Assembly: GCA_030522415.1 (NCBI GenBank)
Contig: CM060108.1
Coordinates: 36,336,256-36,400,255, forward strand
Length of the DNA: 64,000 nucleotides
DNA from: Channallabes apus
Lineage: Eukaryota; Chordata; Actinopteri; Siluriformes; Clariidae
Reading direction: 5' to 3'
Part shown: positions 1-11,103 of the stretch, piece by piece
How the letters are laid out: each line of letters begins with the position of its first letter
Numbering within the stretch: the stretch's first letter is position 1
Program-made: the position numbers and the translations under genes
Notes under the pieces: generated by a model
Database searches by the model: none
What the model saw: only the letters and a program-made list of their open reading frames with translations
What the model was told of the DNA's origin: nothing

Positions 1-642
1 GGACTTTTTTGCCACATGCATTCTTCCTTTAGTATAAAAGATGACATCACTAGTGTACACTGATCAGCTGCTTGTTATTGTATAGGTCCTCTCCCTTTTT
101 GCTACCAAAACAGTACTGACCTGTGTGTTCTGATAACCAGATTTACCGGAAACAGTATTAACTTTTTCTATTCTTTTATTTTTTTTATTTGAGCTACAGT
201 TACTCTTCTGTTAGATCAGACTACATGGTCCAGCCTTCACTCTCCGTGTACATCAGTGAGCCTTGGCCACGCATGACCCTGTCACAGTAGCTAATGTTGC
301 AATATCTTGGTACAATGGCATCTGGGAAGGGGGTGGAATATATTGGGTAGCAACTGAACCTTTCTTTTCATGAGGTTCGTGTGTGGAATGGGCAATTATA
401 AAGATTTGAGTGACTTTGACAAAGGTCAAAATGTCTATAAGACTGCTTCATGGGTGGCCAAGGCTCATTGATGCAGTAGCTCAAATTGCTGAAAAGGATA
501 ATGCTGGTTCCGATAGAAAGGTTTAGAGCACACACCACCGCTGATCAGGTGGCAAAATAGGGCCCTACTCAACAACACCTGTGCGGTCATAATGTTATGG
601 CAGATTGGTGCATAACTGTTCTTACTGCAAAAATCCAGATAC
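1..642 (-). other. dhrs4 last intron (gene runs off left edge)
   Basis: Exon 7 of dhrs4 ends in a splice donor at 642/643, in phase 2. The family's expected C-terminal exon (NAD-fold tail after the LGEPE-type motif) is not readable on the minus strand of this stretch, so it should lie beyond the left edge. The stretch otherwise holds a Tc1 relic and AT-rich sequence with no further gene that I can support. Confidence 0.6.
235..620 (+). mobile_element. Tc1/mariner relic, internally deleted
   Basis: The text matches a fish Tc1 family whose transposase DNA reads through 'gagtgactttgacaaaggtc' and 'aaggctcattgatgcagtag', and ends in the terminal segment 'cataatgttatggcagat' near 580-600. Only scraps of the transposase region remain, with internal deletions and no open frame. 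It lies in the last visible intron of dhrs4. The same family occurs at about 17640-17925 and 38100-38585. The identification is from memory of the family's terminal sequence. Confidence 0.6.
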
Positions 643-3187
643 CTTTTTATGCTTAGCATCTTCAGAAACTCGGACGTGATTTCTTCACTCTGCCAAAGCT
701 GCAACAACATAAAGGAGTTTAGCAAAAACAAATATATGATTTATAATGGTTGAGGAGATAACATAGGAAAATGGAAGGATCATGGAAAAACTACTTCTTG
801 ATTTATTATTTAAAATCATTCAAGCTTAAGACAGTAACTAATGTATACATGTACTGTACAGTCGATGTATGAATACTTACAGCAGAACTGAAGCGGGTCT
901 TGATGACTCCTGGAGCCACACAGTTGACCCTGATGTTACTCTGAGCGAGTTCAGGAGCGAGAGCTCGTGTTAAACCCAACAGTGCTGTTTTACTCACGCT
1001 GTATGGACCCAGACCCTAATACACATTCGATCAGATCACATTAAAGTTAGTCTTGAGCATGCATGACTCATTTATTCAATTATAAGAAATTATATGTATT
1101 TTTTTCTTATATCACTTGCCGTCATTGGCTGATAGCCTGCTACTGAAGACACGATGACCACTGAGCCACCTCTGAAAAGCAAAATGTTAATTAATGGTGG
1201 TGCAATGATACAGGATTCTAATTAATACTACTTGATGTGTTGAAATTTTATAGTTTGGGAAAAAAAATCTAATCCAATTTTCCATCCTGAACGATAACTC
1301 GCCAGTCAGAAATTGACAGTTCCAACTTTGTTGTGTTCATCAGATGTAGTAGGAAATTATTTGAACACCCCTTGAGGTTTGGGTTTTGCTAGCAACCTGC
1401 TAAGCAGCTTACTTAGATGAGTGATGTACATTTGATTTAGATTTAACAAATGAACGTCTGTAATCCAATTTATCAAAAGTTGATATTTTATATACAGTAT
1501 TTTCCCTATTTAAAGGTTAGACATTTAATTGTGATTTCTAAAGCTGTGAGCAGCCATGCAGATTTGATGTCATTCTGTAAACAGAGGGGGAAAAAAATTG
1601 GTTTTGGGAATTATACCCTGCGTTCACTTCTGTAGTAGTGGCATTTCATGTCATGAAAGACTTGCTCCTTATTTACTATGTTGAGAAAGAATGCCACTGA
1701 GCCATCAGCGGCAACAGCAGTAGCAGATAGTACAGACACTGCTTACAGAATTTTTTTTTTTTATTTCCCTTATTTAAAAGAACAACTGTTTATTTAGACA
1801 GAATGCATTTACTAAAACAATTTAGTACACCTAGATGTAGCCATGTTTTTTTTCCCTTTAAGAAACAAACTTTTGTGAATTCCTCATTCAGGAAATTATG
1901 TCCAGTTCATCACAAGTTAAATTATTAATAAATCAAAAGAAAAAAAACATGTCTTCATCAATATCACTATCAGAACAACGGTTTACTCTTTTTTTTTCTT
2001 CCCTCACCCTCTTTTCTCCATGTGAGGCACCACTAGTTTTGTCAGAAGGAAAGAAGACTTCACATTCACATCTAATATCTAAGGAAAAAGACCAAGAGAG
2101 TGCAAATGAATGGTACATGCAGGTTTATGAAACAGAGGATATGAATAAAATCCTGGCATGTGATATTGGCAGATTTGAATGCGTTCCTCCTGATGTTTTT
2201 AACAAAAATACTGTAAACATCACGACTGACTGATCGAAAGTTTTTATGATTGACTAGGGCTCCAGATGTTCCTATTAAAATGTGTATACAAAGAAATCTA
2301 CAAGATCTCTAAGCCTCACCTTAGTCCAGACCTCGTCTGTGGAATCTAAGATATTTCCAAAAAACGGGTTTACAGCTGCGTTAGACACGAGGATGTCAAT
2401 ACCACCACACTGCTCCACAGTCTACAAGGAAAACAAGTGGAACACACAAATATTAAAAGGTGTATTATTATTATAATTTTTTTAACGAGAAACAAATTTC
2501 TTACTGTGTTGATCAGTTTTTCTCTGTCCTCTTTGTTTCCAACATTACAAGTAGTGCCGGTCACTTGGATGTTTTCACTGCGTAACAGCGACACGGCCTT
2601 GTCCACGTTAGACTGTCGACGGCTGCTGACGACAACATGAGCCCCGCTTCTGCCTAATGCCTGTGCAGCTGCCAAGCCAATCCTGGAAATGTACACAGTG
2701 CACGGTTATAAACAGCTTAAATTATTAATAAACATTAATACTATGGCTGTAGCTTACTTAGCCTTAATTTACATTTAGGCATTTGGCAGACGCTCTTATC
2801 TAGAGCGACTTACATTTTTATCTCATTACACATCTGAGCAGTTGAGGTTAAGGGCCTTGCTCAAGGGCCCAACAGTGGCAACTTGGTGGTTGTGGGGTTT
2901 GAACCTGGGATCTTCCGAACCGTAGTCCAATGCCTTAACCACTGAGCTACCCCTGCACCTTGTAGTAGAAAATAATACTTCTGTTGCTGAATCTAAAATT
3001 AAAGCTGTGATGGGATAATTACAGTGACAATATCTGTGGGTGCAGTAACTATGGCAACTACAGTATATGTATACCCATCAGTGGATGCAGTGACTATGGC
3101 CACTTTTCCAGCAAGACTGCTGTACGACATCGTTGTTCCACCAGCGACAGAATTGGTCAGAAGGCGTGTGGTCACAGCTCTCAACAT
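643..3187 (-). CDS. dhrs4: dehydrogenase/reductase SDR family member 4 (partial)
   Basis: NADP-dependent short-chain dehydrogenase/reductase; family members reduce retinal and other carbonyl compounds, usually in peroxisomes. Seven exons are readable (minus strand): 3187-3075, 2682-2505, 2421-2320, 2078-2008, 1171-1120, 1015-881 and 698-643. Their phases agree at every junction. Visible motifs are the Rossmann start ASTDGIG, the segment [10 protein letters not shown] with the structural Asn, the catalytic Ser in [10 protein letters not shown], the active-site YSVSK (Tyr and Lys) and [10 protein letters not shown]. All match DHRS4 order and spacing. The start Met at 3187 gives a short basic leader before [10 protein letters not shown]; the Met at residue 20 is an alternative start. 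Exon 5 appears to use a GC donor (ACG/GCAAGT). The terminal exon with the expected peroxisomal SRL-type tail is outside the window, so completeness cannot be judged. No frameshift or stop is seen in the readable exons. Confidence 0.9.
2755..2960 (-). mobile_element. tRNA-derived SINE
   Basis: Read on the minus strand, the head is tRNA-like: 'gggtagctcagtggttaagg' (A-box region), then 'ggttcaaaccccac' (B box). The tail is the conserved teleost segment 'aagtcgctctagataagagc' followed by 'gtctgccaaatgcctaaatg', which is shared with L2-type LINE 3' ends. It lies in intron 1 of dhrs4. A second full copy is at 41728-41900 and a tail-only copy at about 33826-33886. Confidence 0.75.
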
Positions 3188-3846
3188 TACCTATGAATAA
3201 AAAAATTAGGATGTTAGTGGAGCGTGCTATTCCAATAATTCTGACAGTCATATTATTACAAAGGGTGTTCAAGTCAAACTGGGACTTTAGATTATGCAAA
3301 ATAACAGGACACAGGTATGAGATAAAAACTCCCTTTATCTCTCTATATAATCCCCTGCTACACTAATGCACTTAACCCAGCGTTTCACTAGTGCTTGGAT
3401 ACCATCAAGGTAAAAAGTTTTCTCAGTACGCTTGAGCCATAATTAATCCGCCAGCTTCACGTTTGATACTGTAGACAGACACTGTAGATAATCTCACTGG
3501 CAGGGCATTATATAGCGAAATAAAGGTCTTTACTTTACTTTAAAAGTATTTACTCTCATAACTGTGTTCTGTTATTCTCCACGAGTAAACGTCCTAATTG
3601 GACCCCTCATACTTTTCGTGAAAATTCCACACCACTAAACATCATGTAAAGACATGTTGACTAAAACGTTTTAGAACATTACAAAATGTCAACACTATCA
3701 TATTATGACATTAGTGTTAATAGCAGTGTGTGGTGCTGGTGTGTAAGGAGTGCATCATGACTGTTGGGGTTTTAAACTCTGACTGATGCCTTTATTACAC
3801 ACACTGCCACCTTGTTACATTTAGTTAAAGACTTCCAAATCATTTG

Positions 3847-3901
<55 letters not shown>

Positions 3902-4139
3902 CCTCTTTTTTTTTATTTTTTTTTTTAAGTTTTTTTTCCTTTTTTCTTTGATGGATCATTTCAAAGCCTGGAATTGACAAATAGAAGTTTGTAAAAAATC
4001 TGTCACAAGGCTGTACCTCGATACACTCACTACAAACACAACACACACACACACACACTATGATGTTAGTGTAACTGCTAAGAATATATCTCATTAGAGC
4101 TGAGAGACAGGGTAGTGAAGGTGATATTACAGGCAGTAT
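3188..4139. other. dhrs4 upstream or 5' intron sequence, no gene
   Basis: AT-rich sequence upstream of the dhrs4 start codon. It holds a CA microsatellite (about 3848-3898), poly-T and poly-A runs near 3905-3950 and a shorter CA run near 4038-4058. I see no supported gene. Open frames here are translations of the repeats. Confidence 0.5.
3848..3898. repeat. (CA)n microsatellite
   Basis: About 25 uninterrupted CA dinucleotides, read directly. A further short CA run lies about 140 bp to the right. Confidence 0.95.
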
Positions 4140-4440
4140 ACCTGTATACCTGCAATCATAAAATTCAGTGATCTTCATGATAGAGTTTAATAAATGCAGT
4201 TGTTAATTAAAGGTTTTCTGTAGTGTGGGAGTTTCATGCATTGGAATTTATTGTTATTATTATTGTTATTATTATTGCCCAGTGGCTCACGCTGCATAGT
4301 GGGTGATAGGTCATGTTGAATACAGGCTGAACTGTTGGGTCGTTACTACAGGGCTGTTCAAACACACTTCACATTAGTAACACAACACAGTGTAAACATA
4401 TACCACAATGCAACACTGCACTCCAGTTGGAATTTCTTTA
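4140..4440. repeat. diverged third copy of the duplicated unit's left end
   Basis: The segment runs through 'cagtgatcttcatgatagag', an 'aaaggttttctgtagtgtgg' stretch, an ATT-rich run, 'cactgcatagtgggtga'-like text and 'cacttcacattagtaacaca', in the same order as 5597-5680 plus 7180-7310 in unit A and 25500-25745 in unit B. It is clearly more diverged from both units than they are from each other. It suggests an older duplication of the same upstream segment, adjacent to dhrs4. Confidence 0.6.
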
Positions 4441-4779
4441 TTTCCAAAAGCATGCAATTATTTACTTGAGAAATAAGTGCCTTCGTCATTTACTAAGCAG
4501 TTAAATATAAAACTAAACTAGTTACCAAAATATACAATATATATTTCGATGGCTGTTATAGAGAAGGGAAAAAAACTGTGTGGCTGTTAACTTTACCTCT
4601 GGCAGCAGGGTCAAAGTTTTCTCAGCAGTAGAGTCATATGTTTAATCCGGTTGGTTTATTTAGCAATACGTCTGACTTCTACTAACAGCGTATACATTTG
4701 TTTAGTGCACTACTTAGGGTATAAAACCTGATACTCTTAATAGTCTGAAGTGCACTTGCAAAATGAGGAGGACGTTATT

Positions 4780-4900
4780 TGATATTCATCCTCTTGCCAG
4801 GTCTAGAGGCCGCCATGTTTGCGGAAGTTGTTCTGACTGTAGCTGTAACTGATTGGCTGCACCTCGCTTATGGTATGATCGTATTGGTTGAAATAATAAT
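4780..4900 (-). promoter_or_regulatory. candidate TATA-less promoter, probably of dhrs4
   Basis: On the minus strand this reads CCAAT boxes (complements of 'tattggtt' at 4882 and 'gattggct' at 4851), an ETS-type ACTTCCGC (4821-4828), then AACATGGCGGC (4809-4819), which fits the YY1 consensus in its usual orientation just downstream of a start site. The order matches ubiquitous TATA-less promoters and would place the dhrs4 start about 1.6 kb upstream of the first ATG, implying a non-coding 5' exon. This is inference from motifs only. Confidence 0.4.
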
Positions 4901-5184
4901 CAGCTGTAGACATATTTACCTAGGGGAAGTAAAAATGTTTTAAAAGTTTTTTTTTTCATATGAAATTATGATAGGACATATGAGATCTTACATAAATCAT
5001 GTTTATTTATTTATTTACATTTTTACCCGAGTGTAAATTATATATAGCCATAATGATTTAAATTAGTTAATGTAAAGGATATTAAAGGACAGAAAGGATT
5101 TTTTTATCCTTTCTGGATAATTGTGCAAATAGTGTGACTGACCTTTTTAAAATCAATTAATATACACCCTTCTCTGATCAGTTG
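4901..5184. other. intergenic, nothing recognised
   Basis: AT-rich sequence between the candidate dhrs4 promoter and the left boundary of unit A. It includes a short inverted repeat around 5090-5125 (aaaggattttt...atcctttct). There is no gene or identifiable element. Confidence 0.4.
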
Positions 5185-5322
5185 TCACTTAATTTCGAGG
5201 ATTTACCAAAATATTAATTTACCAGTTTAAAAAAAACCCTCAGAAGTAATTCTCTCTCTCGTCCACTAGAGGGAGCTGTTTCAACTTGCAACAATACCTA
5301 CGACCATAAATATTCATGACCA

Positions 5323-5597
5323 GTGATTTATTCATTCATTCATCTTCTATACCGCTTTATCCTCTATTCAGGGTCGTGGGGGACCTGTAGCCTATCCCAG
5401 GAGGCTTAGGGCACAAGGCGGGGTACACCCTGGACAGGGTGCCAATCCATCGCAGGGCACACACTCATACGCACATTCACACACTCATTCACACACTACG
5501 GTCAATTTGGGAACACCAATTAGCCTAACCTGCATATCTTTGGACTGTGGGAGGAAACCGGAGTACGCGGAGGAAACCCACCAAGCACGGGGAGAAC
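5323..5597 (-). mobile_element. DANA/Mermaid-type SINE, truncated
   Basis: Begins with the ATTC tail and 'tataccgctttatcc', passes through 'gggtgccaatccatcgcagg' and 'gcatatctttggactgtggg', and stops at 'ggggagaacatg' before the tRNA-like head. The segment cagtgat flanks both sides as a likely target duplication. It is absent from unit B at the matching position (about 25500), so it postdates the duplication. Confidence 0.8.
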
Positions 5598-5683
5598 ATG
5601 CAGTGATCTTCATGTTAAGTACTGAGTGCAGTTCCTAATGAAAGGTTTGCTATGGAATAGTGTGTGAACTTCATAGGTTGGAA

Positions 5684-7176
5684 TTTGAGACTGATGACAT
5701 GACGATTATTAAGTGTGTCTATGGAATAGACCACTTATTACTATTCATCCCGAAACTTTGGACGCTCCCACGCCGGAGAGCTTTGGTCCGACGGCCACGA
5801 ATCATACACCATCGCGTCCGGCTCGATCGGGAGAGCTTATGGAACATCGGCTCCCGAAGCGATCCGACGCACCGTTTGCCCGCAATTCCCAAAAAACTGA
5901 TTTTGAAAATCGAAAAAGGGTTTTTTCTTCTTTTTATTATTATTATTATTATTATAGTTCTTCTTCCGCCTAAAATTTTGAAACGTTTCTCGTCCCGCAG
6001 TTTTGAGAAAACCTACACGTATGTTACATCGTTTCGTGCGGCCCGATCGGGAATGGTGTGCTATGACTTTTCTAAGGGGTGCATCACGCGGTATTCCCGA
6101 AATTCCCAAAAAAGTACCCCATTTTTCCCCATTCATCTCTATGGAATTTTTTATTTGACAGGTTGTAGCGCAGAGAGGGCATTTTGTAGAAACGTGAAAT
6201 TCACCTGGTTTGAAGAGGTTTGCACCCTGTGTCAGAGGATACCCCGAACGAGGGTATAAGTTGTACCCCCGGGGCAAGAGAGGTCTTCACAATTGCCCCA
6301 TAGACTTTGAATGGGGAATTCTTTCGAATCATTAGTTTGTCGTTGATCCACGAATGAGGTGTCAAACCGTTCGGCTGGTTCGGGGGTGGGGTGCTATGCC
6401 TTTTCTGAGGGGCTGGGCGGTTAATTGCCCCCGCAGGGGGCAATTAATCGCTCATAGACTTAACATTGAGCCCAACTTTAAATGTTTGTCGTGGACCCAT
6501 GACTGCAGTGTCAAATCGTGCGGCTTCTCCAGGAGAGGAGGTGCTATGACATTTCTAAGGGCTGGGCGGTTAATTGCCCCCACAGGGGGCAATTAAACTC
6601 TCATAGACTTGACATTTTAGCCGCTATTCCTGCACCGTTTGTGATACACCCATGAATGAGGTGTGATATCGTGCGGGTTATCCGGGAGGGGTGTGCAGTG
6701 ACCTCTCTGAGGGGCTAGGCTGTTAATTGCCCCAGCAGGGGGCAATTAACTGCTAGTCCCTCACCGTTCGTCGTAGACCCTTGAATGAGGTGTCATATCG
6801 TGCGTCTTATCCGGGAGGGATGTGCAGTGACCTGTCTGAGGGGCTGGGCTGTTAATTGCCCCAGCAGGGGGCAATTAACCGCTAGTCCAGCACCATTTGT
6901 CGTAGACCTTTGAATGAGGTGTCAAACCGTTCGCCTCATTCGGGCATGGAGTGCTATGCCGTTTCTGAGGCGTGGACAGTTACTTGCCCCCGCGCGGGGC
7001 AATTAACCACTAGTCAAACACCATTTGTCGTTGGCCCATGAATGAGGTGTCAAATCGTGCGGCTTATCCGGGGATGGGGTGGTATGGCTTTTGTTGGTTA
7101 CATGCTGTTTCATCACCGACCCGCCACGCGCATAGACACACTTAAAATTTCTTCAGGAATTTTCCCCCCTCTAGTT
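5684..7176. repeat. unclassified insertion with hairpin-bearing tandem repeats
   Basis: Present in unit A and absent at the matching point of unit B (about 25579). The first third is GC-richer unique sequence with an ATT run (about 5935-5955). From about 6030 a degenerate unit of 128-152 bp repeats. Each unit carries 'aatgaggtgtcaaatcgtgc'-like text, a 'gtgctatgacntttctgagg'-like segment and then a palindrome TTAATTGCCCC-N(5-6)-GGGGCAATTAA. Palindromes start near 6421, 6570, 6722, 6851 and 6979. I recognise no coding capacity. The open frames through it are not protein-like. Confidence 0.65.
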
Positions 7177-7320
7177 ATTATTATTATTACTTAATGCACC
7201 ATGATTTACACTGCATAGTCGGTGACAGGCTTGATTAAAGACCTTAATGTTTATTCATTACTGGAGCCCTGCTAACACACTTCACATTAGAAAGTGGAGA
7301 AAAATCTATTACAATGAAAC

Positions 7321-7614
7321 ATTCATTCATTTTCTATACCGCTTAATCCTGAGTTCAGGGTCGCAGGGGACCTGGAGCCTATCCCAGAAGACTTCGGGCA
7401 CTAGGCGGGGTACACCCTGGACAGGGTGCCAATCCATCGCAGGGCACACACACACACACACACACTACGGGCAATTTAGGAACACCAATTAGCCTAACCT
7501 GCATATCTTTGGACTGTGGGAGGAAACCGGAGTACCCGGAGGAAACCCACCAAGCACGGGGAGAACATGCAAACTCCATGCACACAGAGACGGGAATCGA
7601 GCCTGGCCGGGGAA
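7321..7614 (-). mobile_element. DANA/Mermaid-type SINE with target duplication
   Basis: Reverse-oriented SINE body from the tail ('cattttctataccgcttaat') to a point inside the head ('cgagcctggccggggaa'). It is flanked on both sides by tacaatgaaac (7310-7320 and 7615-7625), a direct target-site duplication. A short CA run lies inside. Unit B has the uninterrupted site near 25735. Confidence 0.85.
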
Positions 7615-7625
7615 TACAATGAAAC

Positions 7626-8339
7626 ACTGCAATATAAAAGAAAAATCCTCTCGTGTTCTAGAAAATGTTGCCAGAATTGACCGAAACGTTATCACGCATA
7701 ACACTGCAATAATGTATATCTATTTTTATTAGCAATACTGAGCCATAAAACTTGTTTGCAAATTCTTATTTAATTTTTTCTATCATTTGACAACGTTGTT
7801 AAGAAACTGTGCGTGGGTTGCCAGATTTAACGGCACGTTTACACATTATTAGAAATTTCTAAAAATAAATCCGCTTAGTTTGGTGTAAACTATGTGAAAG
7901 TGTACATGCATGACGGATTGCATTCAATTACGTTTAGCACCTTTAGTATCTACACCAGAAGCACAGGTATATCAGTCAGACTTGGAAGTCTTTTACTCTC
8001 TCCTAGTCAGGTATGGAGGGAGAAGAGGGAGATGTTTGGCTTCAGTGTCTAGCCTCAGTCGCACAGTGTATTCCAGTCCATTCCAGTTCTTTTAAACAGG
8101 TTTCGTTCCGTCACGTTAAAAAAAACAGCCGTTTTATAATAAAACAAGTATCTTGTCGTATTTGAAGAACGCTTTTTTTTTTTTTACTTCAAATTAATTA
8201 ATTCCGCGTTTTAAATAATGTTTGTGATGAGTGTCCGCGAAATCAATAGTCTATGACGGAGTCCGCGTGTTTGTCACAATCACTCACATTCATCAGCATT
8301 TATTGATGAATTACAACAACTCTACTTAAAAACAGGCCA
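7626..8339. other. unit A upstream sequence, non-coding
   Basis: Collinear with 25745-26460 in unit B. AT-rich with small indels between the copies and poly-A/T runs near 8120 and 8170. No gene was seen in either copy. Confidence 0.5.
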
Positions 8340-8597
8340 AAACACATAAACAACGCTTCTGTCGCCAACTATCTACGTCATCAACTCGCATCCACGGTTG
8401 CCATAGGTTACCAGACGCCAGTGCTGACCCGCCGCGCTGTGCTTTGTAATAAATGCAGTGAACTTTAAAGTCGGTGTCCGCTTTGGCATTTTGCCCACGT
8501 CATAGCGACTTGCGACTGAATTTAAGCTCATTGACGTGGTTTAACTGACAAAGTGGCCAATGACGTTACAATCAGATGTTCAAGGTGAACATGAAAG
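8340..8597 (+). promoter_or_regulatory. candidate promoter and 5' exon, copy A
   Basis: A GC-richer island well kept in both units. It contains four CRE-like cores (tacgtcat near 8374, cacgtcat near 8496, ttgacgtgg near 8531, aatgacgttac near 8559), an X-box-like element cggttgccataggttacc (8395-8412) and ggccaat directly beside the last CRE. A splice donor follows (aaag/gtaatg at 8597), conserved in unit B although the bases just before it differ. It fits a TATA-less promoter plus a non-coding first exon for the downstream B30.2 gene. The linkage to that gene is inference. Confidence 0.4.
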
Positions 8598-9453
8598 GTA
8601 ATGTCTCGTCCGTATGTCCAGACTAAAGTGAAGTAAGTATATTAAGTATTACAGTCTATTATTGTTGTATTTTAGTAATACACTGTGATTGTTTATGGTT
8701 GTGCAAAGGTGAACATAGATATGAACTGTTTGTGTTATTCCTTTGCGTCTTTAATAAAGCTGCTTTGGTTTTATTGTAAATTGCTGACAGTCAGCATGTT
8801 TTCTTTATTTTGTAGCTACTCGCTGTCCATTCTGGTGCAATATATACTATATTACAGTCTACAGAGTTAAATATCTCAAATAAAATTAAATATTAATCTC
8901 AAAAACCCACATGGCCAGGGACTGTAAAGGCATACATGAGTGTCTGGTTTATTATTTTTATTTTCCTACAGGTTTAGTCATAACTAGAGGGCTCCCACTC
9001 TAGTTACACTCTACACTTCTCTCACTAGCACTCATATCCACATGGCAGTTGCGCTGTGTTACTAGTATTATTTTGGCCTAGCTAATTTTGTGCAAAGCTT
9101 TTGTATCTTACTGGAACATTAGAAATCTAAATCTATAGTGTCGGAATGCAGATCTGAATAGAAACCAAATATTTGTCATTTTTAAAAATACATTTTTGGT
9201 ATTTTTTTTACATGTTTTGGGGTGGAAAACCACCGGTTGTGTGGCAACACTGCCTATTTTACTATGCAATTAGTTCTTAAAGCGTTTCAAATAAGCTCTC
9301 TTCATAACAAAAATAATTAAGATTTGCTTTATTGCTCTCGTATTTACTGTAAGATTCCCAAATACCTGACAATTGACAGCATTTGCAATTGATAAATGTG
9401 TGAACAACACATCTTATGACGCAATAGCTCTGATAATACTGTTTTAATATATT
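8598..9453. other. first-intron sequence of unit A, non-coding
   Basis: Collinear with 26694-27667 of unit B. There are no open frames supported by both copies. Unit B carries an extra 124-bp tandem duplication here. Confidence 0.45.
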
Positions 9454-10455
9454 AGGGCCCAAGCACTATGACATCAGCCCTACTGTATATTGTCAGTGTG
9501 TGAATGGCCCTGTTGTTTTCCCAAGGATTTCTCCCCCCCACGATTTGGGGATTTTTTGAGGGTCTTAACATGTTTAAAAACTTGTAAAAATTGGCAGACA
9601 GGTTGGAATCTGCTGGCATTAGGATGCATGAGAGTCTGGCCCCTGGTTATAGCACCGGCCCCTCATACAAGTTTTTGCTGCATAGCTCATACACACTTGC
9701 ACAGATGCACATGAAACCCAGTACACATTTAGAGCTTATTGAGCTGAACAAGTTTCACATTGCATGTCATGGGCTTTACTCAACAGAAAGTCAGTGTCGG
9801 TTTTGTGTCATTTGTCTAAATGCACCCAAAGGAATTTGATACAGTCTTCCTAGGGAATTTATACAATCGCTACAAAATTGTGTCAGCCGTGAAGATGCCT
9901 TAAACTTATGCTGAAGAGTGGTTTATAACTTTCTGTGCGGCATTATATTGAGTGGCATCATATTGCATGACATCATATTGTAACATCACATTGAGTAACA
10001 TCACAGTGTGATGCTTTTCTTTTCAGCATCTGGGGCTTTTTGGAGATCTAAACATAAAACTTTTTCACCAGTTTGGGGCAATGAGAATTCAACAGGTTGG
10101 AATCTTCTGTTATTAGGATGCGTGAGAGTCTGCAGGCCCCTCACATGAGATTTTTCTGCATAGCTCATACACATTTGCATGTACGCATGCTAAACCTGGT
10201 ACACATTTAGAGCTCATTGAGCTGAACAACTTTTACATTGCATGTCATTTTTGTCATTTGCAAAACGCACCCGAAATAATTTGACAGACTCTTCCTAGGG
10301 AATTTATATGATTGCTATGGCAGGCCTATGGGATCTAAAGACATTGAGGATGCAAAATTGCGGATGATTATGGGATTGGGATATCCCCTTTAAATGCATG
10401 TGCCCGCTGTCTTTCTGGTGTGCCCTGGTGGCGATGGCGCAGGGTGCTTGGGCCT
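9454..10455. repeat. non-autonomous repeat with inverted GGGCCCAAGCAC ends, copy A
   Basis: Starts 'agggcccaagcactatgaca' and ends 'gggtgcttgggcct', a short terminal inverted repeat. Internally, a module with 'agctcatacacacttgcac' and 'agagctcattgagctgaaca' recurs two to three times. No coding frame is seen. It is present at the same place in unit B (27668-28073 and 33732-34156), where a Gypsy element later split it. Superfamily not recognised. Confidence 0.55.
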
Positions 10456-11072
10456 GCTCATTGTTGCTTGCAACAAAATTTAAATCATTTAATTTATTTA
10501 TTTTCAAACTTGGTACACTTCTAGAGCTCATTGAGCTGGACAATTTTTACTCTGCATGTCATGGGCTCACTGAATGGGTCAAATATTTTGGGTAATTTGC
10601 AAAATGCACATTTATGACATCAGCACTACTAAATACACACACTACACTTGGCTTGGGTGTTCACAACAGAGTGATGTACACTCTGACAAAACTGACTGAC
10701 TTCAGCCAGTATTCACACTGACATACCTGATCTGACTAAAACATTTGTAAAAGTTGTATGTGCAGCATTATTGTTAAATTCTTTTGACACGCTTGACAAA
10801 ACCTCCCCCTATCAGTAAAAAGCACTTTGAAAGGAAGCAGGCTGCATGGCAAATTATGATACCACATAAGCATAGTGAACACTGTATTTGCATGAAAACA
10901 CACATAGCGAAGTAGTACATACATGATGGATTATATTTAATTAAGCTTGGCGCGTTGACTAACCATATCAGATTAGTCTGACTTGAAGTTTTTTATCCTT
11001 TCCTAGTCAAGTGTGGAATAAATATGTTCTCTTTGTTGGTGACAGAGCTCTTTATACACATGCGTGTATAAA

Positions 11073-11103
<31 letters not shown>

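Noticed and set aside
2880..2955. tRNA gene (A and B box on the minus strand)
   Set aside because: The tRNA-like head is the 5' part of a SINE with a LINE-type tail. The same arrangement recurs at 41728-41900. No complete cloverleaf is expected.
4809..4850. Plus-strand protein start at gccgccatg with a good Kozak context
   Set aside because: No sustained frame follows. The motif is better read as a YY1 site on the minus strand.
5660..6596. Frames of up to 199 codons across the GC-rich insertion
   Set aside because: Composition follows the hairpin repeat and an ATT run. There are no motifs, and frames occur on both strands alike.
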